DNA of 64,000 nt, taken from NCBI GenBank assembly GCA_937969505.1, contig CALBWA010000007.1:1-64000 (forward strand). Direction: 5' to 3'. Below the pieces are notes generated by a model, which did no database searches, was not told the DNA's origin, and saw only the letters and a program-made list of their open reading frames with translations. Origin of the DNA: an uncultured Erythrobacter sp. (GTDB lineage Bacteria > Pseudomonadota > Alphaproteobacteria > Sphingomonadales > Sphingomonadaceae). This document shows, one piece after another, positions 16,441 through 24,580 of this stretch. Each line of letters opens with the position of its first letter. Within the stretch, counting starts at the first letter, position 1. Made by a program: the position numbers and the translations under genes.

Positions 16441-18069
16441 ATGCAGCTCATGGAAACAGTTGATGTGATAGTTCTGGGATGCGGAGCTGCGGGTATGACC
16501 GCAGCGCTCGCCGCGCATGAAGCAGGCGCCAGCGTTGCCTTGATCGAACGGTTTGACCGCATTGGCGGAACCGCTGCGATATCGGGCGGCGTAATCTGGG
16601 TGCCGGATAATCCGCGCCAGCGTGCCGCGGGAATGGCAGACAGCCGGGAGGAGGCGCTGGCCTATTTCAAGGCGCTCGACCATGGCGATTTGGTTGATGA
16701 AACGCTGGAAGCCTTCGTAGACCAGGGGCCAGAGGCGCTGGGCTTTCTGGAAGACACAGGTGCGCTGAAGGTGGCTTTGCTGGAGGGATATCCCGACTAT
16801 TACCTCGACCGTCCTGGCGCCAAAGCCGAGGGCGGGCGTGCGCTGGATCATGACCTGTTTGCGCTGGGTGATCTGGGCGAATGGGCAGGGCGCATTACCG
16901 CCATTGAAGAACCCAAACCTATGATGCTGCGCGAGACGCCACTGGGTGGCGGGTCAGGCGTGGTTGCGCCGGAAGAATTGCAGCGCCGCATGGGCAATAA
17001 TGAACGCGGGTTTGGTCAGGCGATGGTCGCGCGATTGCTGAAAGCGTGTCTGGAACGCGGTATCGAGCCGATATTGAATGTCGAAACGCGCAAACTGTTG
17101 CGGGACAATGGACGGGTGACCGGTATCGAAGGGGCACGCGCTGGCGAGGAATTTTCGCTTAATGCGCGGTCAGGGGTCATCATATCAACTGGCGGGTTTG
17201 AATGGGACGAGGACAAGCGGCAAACTTTCTTACGCGGTCCAATGGATGCGCCGGCCAGCCCGCCTACCGCGCGCGGCGAGGGGCTTGACCTGGCAATGGC
17301 GGCAGGCGCGCGACTGGGCAATATGACTCAAGCCTGGTGGGCGCCAACGCTGGTCACGCCCGACATGCCTTGGCCCAATGGTGAACAACGCGCGCAACCG
17401 GTGTTGATTGAGCGGACCGTGCCGCATTCGCTGCTGGTCAACAGCAAAGCAGAGCGGTTCTGCAATGAGGCTGCGAATTATTCAGCGCTTGCCGGTGCCT
17501 TCCACCAATTTGATCCGCAGACCTATGAATATCCCAATCTGCCCGCCTGGCTGATTTTCGATGAGAATTATGTTGAGCGCTACCCGATTGGCCCGCGTTT
17601 GCCCGGGCAGCCGGTACCCGATTGGGTAATCCGGGCTGACAGTCTGGAGGAGCTTGCCAGCAAGCTTGATGTCCCTGCCGCAAAGCTTGGCGCCACAGTT
17701 GCGCGCTTCAATGGCCATGCCAAGAAGGGTGTTGATCCTGACTTTGAACGAGGCAAGTCTGCCTATGACCACTTTTACGGTGACCGCAGCCGCGAAGGGT
17801 CGGCGGTAACGTTGGGAGAAATCGAGCGAGCCCCATTTTATGCGGTCGAAATCCGGATGGGCTTGCTCGGCACCAATGGCGGTGCACGCACCGATGGCTC
17901 GGCGCGCATTCTGGGCCATGACGGCCAGCCTATCTCGGGATTGTACGGGGCGGGCAATGCGATCGCTTGCCCCACTGGCGGCATTTATGCTGGAGCAGGC
18001 GGCACGTTGGGCCCGGCGCTGACCTTTGGCTACATCGCCGGACGTAGCGCGGCGCGCGCAAACGCCTGA
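16441..18069 (+). CDS. FAD-dependent 3-ketosteroid dehydrogenase-like flavoprotein (KstD family)
   Basis: This 542-residue flavoprotein of the fumarate-reductase/KstD family has an N-terminal FAD motif GCGAAG (13-18), the KstD-typical GGTAAISGGVIWVPDN, a second FAD contact STGGFEW, and the C-terminal block GAGNAIACPTGGIYAGAGGT with the Tyr and Gly that KstD enzymes use in the active site. KstDs desaturate ring A of 3-ketosteroids. The frame extends to GTG 16378, but ATG 16441 fits the family and keeps a divergent promoter region free. It ends 1 nt before the convergent P450 stop. It could equally reduce or desaturate another cyclic ketone. Confidence 0.85.
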   Translation: MQLMETVDVIVLGCGAAGMTAALAAHEAGASVALIERFDRIGGTAAISGGVIWVPDNPRQRAAGMADSREEALAYFKALDHGDLVDETLEAFVDQGPEALGFLEDTGALKVALLEGYPDYYLDRPGAKAEGGRALDHDLFALGDLGEWAGRITAIEEPKPMMLRETPLGGGSGVVAPEELQRRMGNNERGFGQAMVARLLKACLERGIEPILNVETRKLLRDNGRVTGIEGARAGEEFSLNARSGVIISTGGFEWDEDKRQTFLRGPMDAPASPPTARGEGLDLAMAAGARLGNMTQAWWAPTLVTPDMPWPNGEQRAQPVLIERTVPHSLLVNSKAERFCNEAANYSALAGAFHQFDPQTYEYPNLPAWLIFDENYVERYPIGPRLPGQPVPDWVIRADSLEELASKLDVPAAKLGATVARFNGHAKKGVDPDFERGKSAYDHFYGDRSREGSAVTLGEIERAPFYAVEIRMGLLGTNGGARTDGSARILGHDGQPISGLYGAGNAIACPTGGIYAGAGGTLGPALTFGYIAGRSAARANA

Positions 18070-18070
18070 A

Positions 18071-19336
18071 TTACAGCTTCTTGGCCTCGAATTCGATGTG
18101 CAGTTCTTTCAGGCTGCGCAGCAGGAAATGCGGATGATAGGTAAAATCATTCTTGCCATCGGCAAACCACATGTCCTCGAAACGATCAACGACAGCGGTG
18201 AAGCCCCAGGCCAGCTCGCGCCGGGCAAGCGGCGCGCCGAGGCAGTGATGCACGCCTGAACCAAAGCCCATGTGGCTGCCCGCTTTGGGTCGATTGAGAT
18301 CAAGCTTTTCGGGACATTCAAATGCTCGCTCGTCGCGATTTGCAGCGGCATAGCGCACATTGATGACTGCGCCTGCTGGGATTGTTTCTCCCGCCAGTTC
18401 CACATCCTCGTGAGTGAAGCGCATCAGCGACTGAACCGGGCTCTCCAGCCGCACCACTTCCTCGACAAAGGTCTTCATATACTTGTCCGGATCGCTTTTC
18501 AGCTGCGTCCAGACATCCTTGTTTTCGATCAGCAGCTTCATCCCTGCGGCCAGCGCATTGGTCGTGGTTTCCGATCCGCCAACGAAAGTGTCCGCCATCA
18601 TTTCTGCATGGAGCTCATTGTCATTGAGCGGGCGCCCCCATTCTTCGATCACGGTGTTGACCAGCACGCTGATCAAACTGTCATCAGGATTGTTGCGCAG
18701 CCTTTCAAAAATCGGCTGGAAATAATGCTGCGCCTCAATTTCGCGATCAATCATTTCCATGTGCTGATCTTCGGGCAGCATCATTGAGATCCGGTGGAAG
18801 AAGGCGTCGGTCCACCCTTTGATCTTCCACATGTCCTCGCGCTTTGCGCCCATTTGCTCACCGATGATGAACAGCGGCAGCGGGATGCAAAACTGCTTGA
18901 CCCAGTCGCAATGGCCATCGCCCACAAATTCATCGATCAACTGATAGGCAAGTCCTTCGACCTGCGGATCGATTTCCTTGATCCTGCTCGGCTTGAACGC
19001 TTGATTGAACATTGCGCGCATTTGCTTGTGATTGGGATCGTCACGCGCCGCCAGTGCCGGGGCCGGTACCCACCCTTTTGCCGCAAACCGCTGCGTGATC
19101 TTGTTGCCTCGGTCCACATCGATCGGGGAATTGCGCGTGCTCTGGTCCATCGCCGTGCTGCGAAACCGCACCGGATCCATCAAAACCTCGCGCACATGGT
19201 TATAGCGGGTCACCACCCACATCTGCGTGCCGGGAATTTGATAGACAGGAGCCTCGTTGCGCAGTTGCTCGTATGCGTCATACGGGCATTGCTGAACTTC
19301 GGGATCGAACAAATTGACGTGCGGCTGATTGGTCAA
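18071..19336 (-). CDS. cytochrome P450
   Basis: This 421-residue bacterial P450 has the I-helix motif GGSETTT, the ExxR pair in EEVVRLESP and the heme loop FGSGVHHCLG with Cys365. It differs clearly from the P450 at 6416. No ATG fits the normal N-terminus; TTG 19336 (LTNQPHVNLFDP) has GGGAGGG about 4-6 nt upstream and is chosen over the long 5' extension to 19477. It is divergent from the SnoaL-type gene at 19425. The substrate is unknown and no redox partner is encoded in the region. Confidence 0.95.
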   Translation of the reverse strand: MTNQPHVNLFDPEVQQCPYDAYEQLRNEAPVYQIPGTQMWVVTRYNHVREVLMDPVRFRSTAMDQSTRNSPIDVDRGNKITQRFAAKGWVPAPALAARDDPNHKQMRAMFNQAFKPSRIKEIDPQVEGLAYQLIDEFVGDGHCDWVKQFCIPLPLFIIGEQMGAKREDMWKIKGWTDAFFHRISMMLPEDQHMEMIDREIEAQHYFQPIFERLRNNPDDSLISVLVNTVIEEWGRPLNDNELHAEMMADTFVGGSETTTNALAAGMKLLIENKDVWTQLKSDPDKYMKTFVEEVVRLESPVQSLMRFTHEDVELAGETIPAGAVINVRYAAANRDERAFECPEKLDLNRPKAGSHMGFGSGVHHCLGAPLARRELAWGFTAVVDRFEDMWFADGKNDFTYHPHFLLRSLKELHIEFEAKKL

Positions 19337-19424
19337 GGGGCCCTCCCGAAACTGCTTATGGCTTTGGAGGCAGGATCGGTTCGATAGTGCAGGGCGACAA
19401 CTGGTCAATTGAGGAGGAATGGCG

Positions 19425-19949
19425 ATGGACGCGAAATTGCAGCAACTGATTGATCGGCAGGAAATTGCGGATGTCATTCAGCGGTATTGCCGCACTCTGG
19501 ATTGGCTCGATGGCGATGGTCAGGCGAGCTGCTACTGGCCTGACGCGCATATCGAATACGGTTTCTTCGACGGGACTGCTGAAGACTTTCTCCCGGTTGT
19601 CATGGCAACAGAGGCTAGCCTTGCGCGCCGATGGCACATGCTTTCAACCCCGTTGATCCGGTTTCATTCCGAACGATCTGCAAGCAGCGAAAGCTACGGC
19701 ATCTTTGGTGGCGGCCGGATGCAGCATGATGGGACGATTGCAGGCGATCTGATGGGTGGGCGTTATCTTGATGAATGGGAAAAACGCTCAGACGAAGCTA
19801 ACTCCGAATGGCGCATCAGTGCGCGCAAATATGTGCTGGACTGGAAAACCCCGATCACCGACCAACCGATGTTCGAACCCGATCCAGATTTTCCGTTGCC
19901 GACACTCAAGGTCGATGCAGCAGGTCATCAGGAGTATCGCAAGCTTTAG
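19425..19949 (+). CDS. SnoaL-like (NTF2-fold) protein
   Basis: This 174-residue protein begins with the helix LIDRQEIADVIQRYCRTLDW typical of SnoaL_4/ring-hydroxylating-dioxygenase-beta-like cone folds. It has FHSERSASSESYG in the middle and a C-terminal tail that is long for the fold. Of two in-frame ATGs, 19425 is chosen because AGGAGG is 7 nt upstream; at 19419 it would be too close. It is divergent from the P450 at 18071. Its stop overlaps the convergent gene's stop by 4 nt. A related protein lies at 24041-24580. The activity is not known. Confidence 0.8.
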   Translation: MDAKLQQLIDRQEIADVIQRYCRTLDWLDGDGQASCYWPDAHIEYGFFDGTAEDFLPVVMATEASLARRWHMLSTPLIRFHSERSASSESYGIFGGGRMQHDGTIAGDLMGGRYLDEWEKRSDEANSEWRISARKYVLDWKTPITDQPMFEPDPDFPLPTLKVDAAGHQEYRKL

Positions 19950-20308
19950 CTCTCGGTGTCGGGGTCCATGTAATCGCGATAATAGGTGAGCATGCCCTCG
20001 CGCACCTTGTAGATGCCCACACCGCTGCGTGGCGCAGCATCTGCGTCATCAGTATGCATGGTCCAGCGCGCCCAGGCGGTGTGATCGTCCCCGCAGATTT
20101 CGTCTACGGTGAAGGTAATTTTGCCGTCGCCCATCTCCTTCGCCATTGTGGTCATAAACCCCAGGATTGCCTCGCGCCCTTCATATCGGCCCCAGATCGG
20201 GTCTTCCAGTATCGCGTCGGGCGCAAATAACGGAGCAAGCTTCGTGTAATCGCCATCATCTTGAATGCGCCAGAAAGTCTCGATCACCTGTTGCGCCTGA
20301 CCTGCCAT
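19946..20308 (-). CDS. SnoaL-like (NTF2-fold) protein
   Basis: This 120-residue single-domain cone-fold protein has FAPDAILEDPIWGRYEGREAI, a common SnoaL_2 stretch, and a YYRDYMDPD end. ATG 20308 is preferred to the GTG just before it because GGGAG lies 7 nt upstream. It has an Asp/Arg-rich end reminiscent of limonene epoxide hydrolase but no clear RxD pair. It ends in a 4-nt overlap with the opposing gene and is divergent from the AhpD-like gene. Isomerase, dehydratase or hydrolase activity are all possible. Confidence 0.8.
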   Translation of the reverse strand: MAGQAQQVIETFWRIQDDGDYTKLAPLFAPDAILEDPIWGRYEGREAILGFMTTMAKEMGDGKITFTVDEICGDDHTAWARWTMHTDDADAAPRSGVGIYKVREGMLTYYRDYMDPDTES

Positions 20309-20410
20309 CACTTGCTCCCGCTGCTGCTGCTGAGGGGTGATTATGGCGTGATTGTGCCAATCTGCGCCCCTGCGAAATTCGCGAGGACCTGTTTACCGCA
20401 CCTTGGGCTA

Positions 20411-20426
20411 TCCTGTCCGGACAGGA
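20411..20426. promoter_or_regulatory. perfect 16-bp palindrome in the leader of the AhpD-like gene
   Basis: TCCTGTCCGGACAGGA reads the same on both strands and ends inside the ribosome binding site (AGGAG) of the gene starting at 20435. As DNA it suits a dimeric regulator; as RNA it would form a 6-bp stem with a CCGG loop hiding the ribosome binding site. The role is inferred, the symmetry is directly seen. Confidence 0.5.
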
Positions 20427-20434
20427 GAAAACCC

Positions 20435-20974
20435 ATGTCAACGACCCCGCGCGCATCTTCGGCAATTCCAGGTGAACCGGCACACCTGGGTTCGGTGCTT
20501 GCCCACCATCCCGAACTCGCCAGTCAGTTTATGGATCTTTACGGCACATTCTGGGGGTCTGATGTGTTGTCCGCCCGGCTCAAGGAAATCGCCCGGATGC
20601 GCAATGCGCGAGTCACCGAATGCGGGTTTTGCCGCAATGTCCGGTTCGAAAAGGCGGTGGGCGAAGGGCTTGGCGAAGATGTCCTCGACGACATAACGGA
20701 TGGCTATGAGACGTCCGGCAAGTTGACCGATGCGGAAAAGGCGGTGCTGAAATTCACCGATGCTCTGATATTTGATCCCGATTTGCTGACAGGCGATGCC
20801 CGCGTGGCTCTGCAGAAGCACCTTAGCGCTGAACAAATTGCAGAGCTTGGAATGGGCATCACTTTGTTTCTTGCTCTGGCAAAGGCCCTGATTACGATGG
20901 GCCTTGAACCGGAAACGATGGAGCGCACGGTCCTTCCCACACCAGAGCCTGTCCAAAGGGAGGCCACAGAATGA
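20435..20974 (+). CDS. carboxymuconolactone decarboxylase/AhpD-like protein
   Basis: This 179-residue helical protein of the AhpD/CMD fold has the redox motif E62-C63-G-F-C66 after a conserved RLKEIARMRNARV helix, as in AhpD-like peroxidase partners. The usual His four or more residues after the second Cys is not obvious. ATG 20435 has AGGAG upstream; the frame runs further 5' but without support. Such proteins reduce peroxides or act as decarboxylases. The next gene overlaps by 4 nt and looks like a cysteine-less relative, so the two probably form a complex. Confidence 0.85.
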   Translation: MSTTPRASSAIPGEPAHLGSVLAHHPELASQFMDLYGTFWGSDVLSARLKEIARMRNARVTECGFCRNVRFEKAVGEGLGEDVLDDITDGYETSGKLTDAEKAVLKFTDALIFDPDLLTGDARVALQKHLSAEQIAELGMGITLFLALAKALITMGLEPETMERTVLPTPEPVQREATE

Positions 20975-21357
20975 ACGGCCCGGTCGCACAAGCCGTTGCG
21001 GGCAATCCTGAATTTGCGCGGCAATACACCAATTTTCGCAACACTGCGCACCATGCGCTGGGAGACGATCTGACCGCGCAAGTGCGCCAGGCCGTTGCGC
21101 AGGTGCATGGTCTGGATCAAGCGCTGGGTGACACTGCCCCTCCCGCAATGCCGGATGACAAATCAGCGGAGCTGTGTGTCGCCTACGCCCGGCGTATGCC
21201 GTTTGAACATACCGCAATCACCGATGCAGAAGCGGCCGAAGTGATCGACGCGATTGGCGAACCCGGCTATGTCGCGCTTTCAGTGGTGGCCGCCTTGGCG
21301 GACGCAGAATGCCGCGCGGCAATGGTCGATCTGCCAGCTCTGGCGAGGCAGGCTTAA
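20971..21357 (+). CDS. small CMD-like protein lacking the CxxC motif
   Basis: This 128-residue protein has an ATG that overlaps the stop of the AhpD-like gene (ATGA). Its C-terminal half, TAITDAEAAEVIDAIGEPGY then VALSVVAALADAE, resembles the last helices of AhpD-like proteins (compare SAEQIAELGMGITLFLALAKA upstream). The N-terminal half (DDLTAQVRQAVAQVHGL) matches the pre-CxxC helix, but no CxxC follows; the only cysteines are isolated ones after residue 65. I read it as a degenerate partner subunit, a moderate inference. It ends in a 4-nt stop overlap with the glyoxalase-fold gene. Confidence 0.7.
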   Translation: MNGPVAQAVAGNPEFARQYTNFRNTAHHALGDDLTAQVRQAVAQVHGLDQALGDTAPPAMPDDKSAELCVAYARRMPFEHTAITDAEAAEVIDAIGEPGYVALSVVAALADAECRAAMVDLPALARQA

Positions 21358-21887
21358 CCCAGGTCTCTGATCGGGTCGGATCCATCCCAATCTCGTGCCG
21401 CATCGCGCACCATGGCATAAAAACCGCGCAGATTCTCATTGCCTTCGTAAAGCTCGATCATATGGCCGAGACTGTCGCTAGCGTCGGCAAATGCAAATTC
21501 GGTTCCGAAACTGGTGGTTGAAAGCTGCGCGAGAGGCATGCCGTCCGCGTCAAACCGAGCGATGGCTGCGTGTAAATCCTCAACCCAGACGGCCGTATGG
21601 TGTAGGCCGTATTGGCCAGACCTAGCCGGATAAAGATCATGGCAAGCACTGGGATCATTATTGTGCTGCTGGAGAAACTCCACCATCACATCGCCCCATT
21701 GGCCATAGGCGCTGGAGTGATCAAACGGGCGCTCGACGCCGCGATGCACACTGCTGGTCAGTGGCACGTGGCGAAGCGTGAAGTAGGGACCCGATCCGAA
21801 CACCGCGCTGTGCTTGCGGGCTGCCACGTCGATATCGGGCACGAAATAGGCCAGTTGCCGGACAGGAAGGTCTGGCAGACCAGCCAT
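21354..21887 (-). CDS. glyoxalase/VOC superfamily protein
   Basis: This 177-residue protein has two beta-alpha-beta-beta-beta units of the vicinal oxygen chelate fold: LAYFVPDIDVAARKHSAVFG, then GLHHTAVWVEDLHAAIARF. Likely metal ligands are the HHTAVW histidine and Glu residues in MVEFLQ and MIELYE. The family includes dioxygenases, epimerases and glyoxalases. ATG 21887 lies 1 nt after the ligase stop, so it is translated with the acyl-CoA ligase; the longer frame to 22043 is rejected. The role could be ring cleavage or methylmalonyl-CoA-type epimerisation, undecided. Confidence 0.85.
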   Translation of the reverse strand: MAGLPDLPVRQLAYFVPDIDVAARKHSAVFGSGPYFTLRHVPLTSSVHRGVERPFDHSSAYGQWGDVMVEFLQQHNNDPSACHDLYPARSGQYGLHHTAVWVEDLHAAIARFDADGMPLAQLSTTSFGTEFAFADASDSLGHMIELYEGNENLRGFYAMVRDAARDWDGSDPIRDLG

Positions 21888-21888
21888 C

Positions 21889-23487
21889 TCAATTGACCGC
21901 CTTTTCCTTGCCTTCCCAGTAGGGCGCGCGAAGATCCTTGCGCAGGATCTTACCCGATGGGTTGCGCGGCAAGGCATCGATGAAGTCGATGGATTTGGGG
22001 CATTTGTAACCAGCGATATGCTCGCGAGCATGAGCGATGACATCGGCCTCGCTCAGCTCCGCTCCATCCTTCAGCACAACGCAGGCTTTCACTTCCTCGC
22101 CCCATTTCTCGCTCGGGATCCCGATCACGGCGACATCGCCGATTTGCGGATGAGCGTAGAGTGCATTTTCAACCTCTGCCGGGTAGATATTTTCCCCTCC
22201 CGAGATGATCATGTCCTTCACCCGGTCCTGAATGTAGAGGTAGCCATCTTCATCAAGATAGCCGGCATCTCCGGTTCTGAGCCACCCGTCTTCATCAATG
22301 GTTTCTGCGCTCGCTTCGGGTTTTCGCCAATAGCCAGCCATGTTCTTGCCCGATCGCGTCGCAATTTCACCGATAGTGCCGGGCGGCAGATCATTGCCAT
22401 CACCATCAATTATCTTGAGCTCAACCCCGTTGAGTGCGGTCCCGACCGAGCGCATTTTTGGGCTGCCTTCGGGGACGTGATCTTTGGGATCAAGGGCCGT
22501 GATTGTCCCTGATGTCTCGGTCATCCCGTACATCTGGACAAAACCGCAGCCGAGCACGTCCATTGCCTCTTTCATCAGCTCAAGCGGGATCGGCGAGGCG
22601 CCATAGGTGATGTAGCGCAGAGTTGAAAAATCAACCTCATTGGCACGGGGGTGGTTGAGCAAAATCTGGATTGCCGCGGGCACAAGAAACAGTTTGGAGA
22701 TCGGATATTTCTCGATCAGTTCCAGCGCCTGTGTCGGGTCATACTCGGGCAGGACAATGGAATGCGTACCGGAAACGATATTGGCCAACCCATTGCCGGT
22801 GCCACTAATATGGAAGCAAGGCATGGCGACCAGGCTGACATCATTTTCAATCCGTTCCTGCCATTCGCGGGTCGGCCCGTCCCCGCTCTGCGACAGGCCC
22901 GAGGCAAGGATTGAACCATGGGTCATGATTGCGCCCTTGGGCCGGCCAGTGGTGCCGGAGGTGTAAAGCTGCAGAAACTCGTCACCCTCGCTTAGAGATA
23001 CAGCGGGGTCCTGTGCCGGATGTTCGTCGCGCCAGGTGCGGTAATCGCTGGCACCATCAAGCGCTGCATCTATGCCGATGAGGTGTTTGACCCTCGGACA
23101 TTGCGCGCTGACCTTGGCGATGACGTCCTCAAATCCCGGACCGAAGAACACAACCTCGGCCTCGCAATTGTCGAGGATGTAGACAACTTCAGGTGGGGCC
23201 AGCCGCCAATTGACCGGCGTCATGACGGCACCCAGTTTGGCCGCACCCAAAAACGCTTCAAAATACAAATGGTGATTTTTGCCGAGATAGGCGACGCGAT
23301 CGCCCTTCTTCGCGCCCATCGCGGCCAGAGCCTGCGCCGCGCGGTTCGTGCCGGCATCAAATTCAGAGAAGGTCATGCTTTCATCGCCGAATGTGAAAGC
23401 GCTGTCCTGACCGCCATGTTCAGCGCGAAGGCGGACGATATCTGTGACAGTCTCAGCTGTCTCGATCAGCGCGTCGAGGTCTGCCAT
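21889..23487 (-). CDS. acyl-CoA ligase (AMP-forming)
   Basis: This 532-residue ANL-superfamily enzyme has the phosphate loop YTSGTTGRPKGAI, YGMTETSG, the hinge GWLRTGDAGYLDEDGYLYI, DRVKDMIISGGENIYP and the C-terminal catalytic Lys region NPSGKILRK. It activates a carboxylic acid with ATP and CoA and would feed the acyl-CoA dehydrogenases of this region. ATG 23487 is chosen; the frame runs to 23556 without a ribosome binding site. It is divergent from the PaaI-like thioesterase at 23608. A medium- or long-chain or cyclic acid substrate is possible. Confidence 0.95.
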   Translation of the reverse strand: MADLDALIETAETVTDIVRLRAEHGGQDSAFTFGDESMTFSEFDAGTNRAAQALAAMGAKKGDRVAYLGKNHHLYFEAFLGAAKLGAVMTPVNWRLAPPEVVYILDNCEAEVVFFGPGFEDVIAKVSAQCPRVKHLIGIDAALDGASDYRTWRDEHPAQDPAVSLSEGDEFLQLYTSGTTGRPKGAIMTHGSILASGLSQSGDGPTREWQERIENDVSLVAMPCFHISGTGNGLANIVSGTHSIVLPEYDPTQALELIEKYPISKLFLVPAAIQILLNHPRANEVDFSTLRYITYGASPIPLELMKEAMDVLGCGFVQMYGMTETSGTITALDPKDHVPEGSPKMRSVGTALNGVELKIIDGDGNDLPPGTIGEIATRSGKNMAGYWRKPEASAETIDEDGWLRTGDAGYLDEDGYLYIQDRVKDMIISGGENIYPAEVENALYAHPQIGDVAVIGIPSEKWGEEVKACVVLKDGAELSEADVIAHAREHIAGYKCPKSIDFIDALPRNPSGKILRKDLRAPYWEGKEKAVN

Positions 23488-23607
23488 GATGCGGTTCTCT
23501 CCCGGTGGAACTAATGGTGTAGGAATCGGTTTAGGGGGCGCACGAAAGCACACCATTGGCAGATTTCATAGCATCACAAGTGCGCGTATCAGCTAAGCTG
23601 CATCATC

Positions 23608-24030
23608 ATGGATCAGACTGACATTCCTCCCGATTTTGTCCCTGCCGAATTCTCGCCCGGATTTCTCGATCATGGGGGACCCTATTATCTGAAACCAGGA
23701 AGCGATGGCGCGCCCGGAATCGTTGGACTGCACGTCATGACGCATCACATCAATTACCAGAATGCCGCGCACGGCGGGGTCATATCAACGCTGGCCGATG
23801 TCGCGCTCAGCCATGCGGTGTACGATGCACAGCGCCCACGACTGCTCCCCTCCACGATCACTTTGACCACAAATTTTTTGGCACCAGCGCGATTGGGGGA
23901 CTGGCTCGAGGCTGAAGTTGCGCTCGACCGGGTTGCCAGGCGGACAGCCTACGTCAGCGGCGCGATTCACTGCGGCCAAACTGTGATCGCCACGATGAGC
24001 GGTGTTTTTGCGATCCGGCCCGAAGCCTGA
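23608..24030 (+). CDS. PaaI-like hotdog thioesterase
   Basis: This 140-residue hotdog-fold protein has the HGGVISTLADVALSHAVY helix of the PaaI thioesterase family and a LPSTITLTTNFLAPARLGDW strand pair after it. It would hydrolyse CoA thioesters and may recover CoA from dead-end products of the neighbouring ligase. It is divergent from the ligase across about 120 nt and converges with the SnoaL-like gene, stopping 10 nt apart. The substrate is unknown. Confidence 0.88.
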   Translation: MDQTDIPPDFVPAEFSPGFLDHGGPYYLKPGSDGAPGIVGLHVMTHHINYQNAAHGGVISTLADVALSHAVYDAQRPRLLPSTITLTTNFLAPARLGDWLEAEVALDRVARRTAYVSGAIHCGQTVIATMSGVFAIRPEA

Positions 24031-24040
24031 TTGCACCAAC

Positions 24041-24580
24041 TTATCCCAGCCATCGCGCGGCGGCTGGAGTCGAGGGGTCCCGTTCATCATGAAACCCGCG
24101 TGCCTCGGCAGGTACGTTTGACAGGTCGATCCCGTCAACCACACGGAATTCTCTCCAATCGTATAGCCCGGTTCGCTTTGCGATGCGCCATTCGTCACCG
24201 CGCAATTCGAACCTGTCGACGTAACGCCCCGCAATCACTGCTGAATATGTCTCCCCCTTATCAGGGAAGAGATCGGTGGCGGGATGGCCTGATGGAACGG
24301 TGTGCATTGCCGTCATGTATGTCTCGGTGTGGCAAACAGCGCCGCTTTCAAAGCCGAAAAGGGTTTGGCCGAGTTGATGCTGGGTCGCGATGCAGGGCTC
24401 AATCACGGCGCGCGCCTGCTCGACGAAACTTTGCCAACCGCCAACCAGTGTACCAAAAGCAAATTCGGCATCGTCGTGAAACAGGTGCTGCATCATCTGC
24501 CAACGCCGTCGATCGATGGCGTGCGCATAAGCGGTGATGACATCGCGAATGGCTTCGCGCGCTTCGATATTCAAAGTCAT
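24041..24580 (-). CDS. SnoaL-like (NTF2-fold) protein
   Basis: This 179-residue cone-fold protein begins with EAREAIRDVITAYAHAIDRR, followed by LFHDDAEFAFG. It is similar in layout to 19425-19949, with a C-terminal extension after WREFRVVDG. Proteins of this group are dehydratases, isomerases or beta-subunit-like folds of ring-hydroxylating oxygenases, but no catalytic set is obvious. Its start overlaps the MDR gene's stop by 4 nt, so the two are translationally coupled. Confidence 0.8.
   Translation of the reverse strand: MTLNIEAREAIRDVITAYAHAIDRRRWQMMQHLFHDDAEFAFGTLVGGWQSFVEQARAVIEPCIATQHQLGQTLFGFESGAVCHTETYMTAMHTVPSGHPATDLFPDKGETYSAVIAGRYVDRFELRGDEWRIAKRTGLYDWREFRVVDGIDLSNVPAEARGFHDERDPSTPAAARWLG

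Noticed and set aside
23513-23557. Inverted repeat AATGGTGT/ACACCATT between ligase and thioesterase genes
   Set aside because: Arms are 29 nt apart and no second copy exists; chance is likely.
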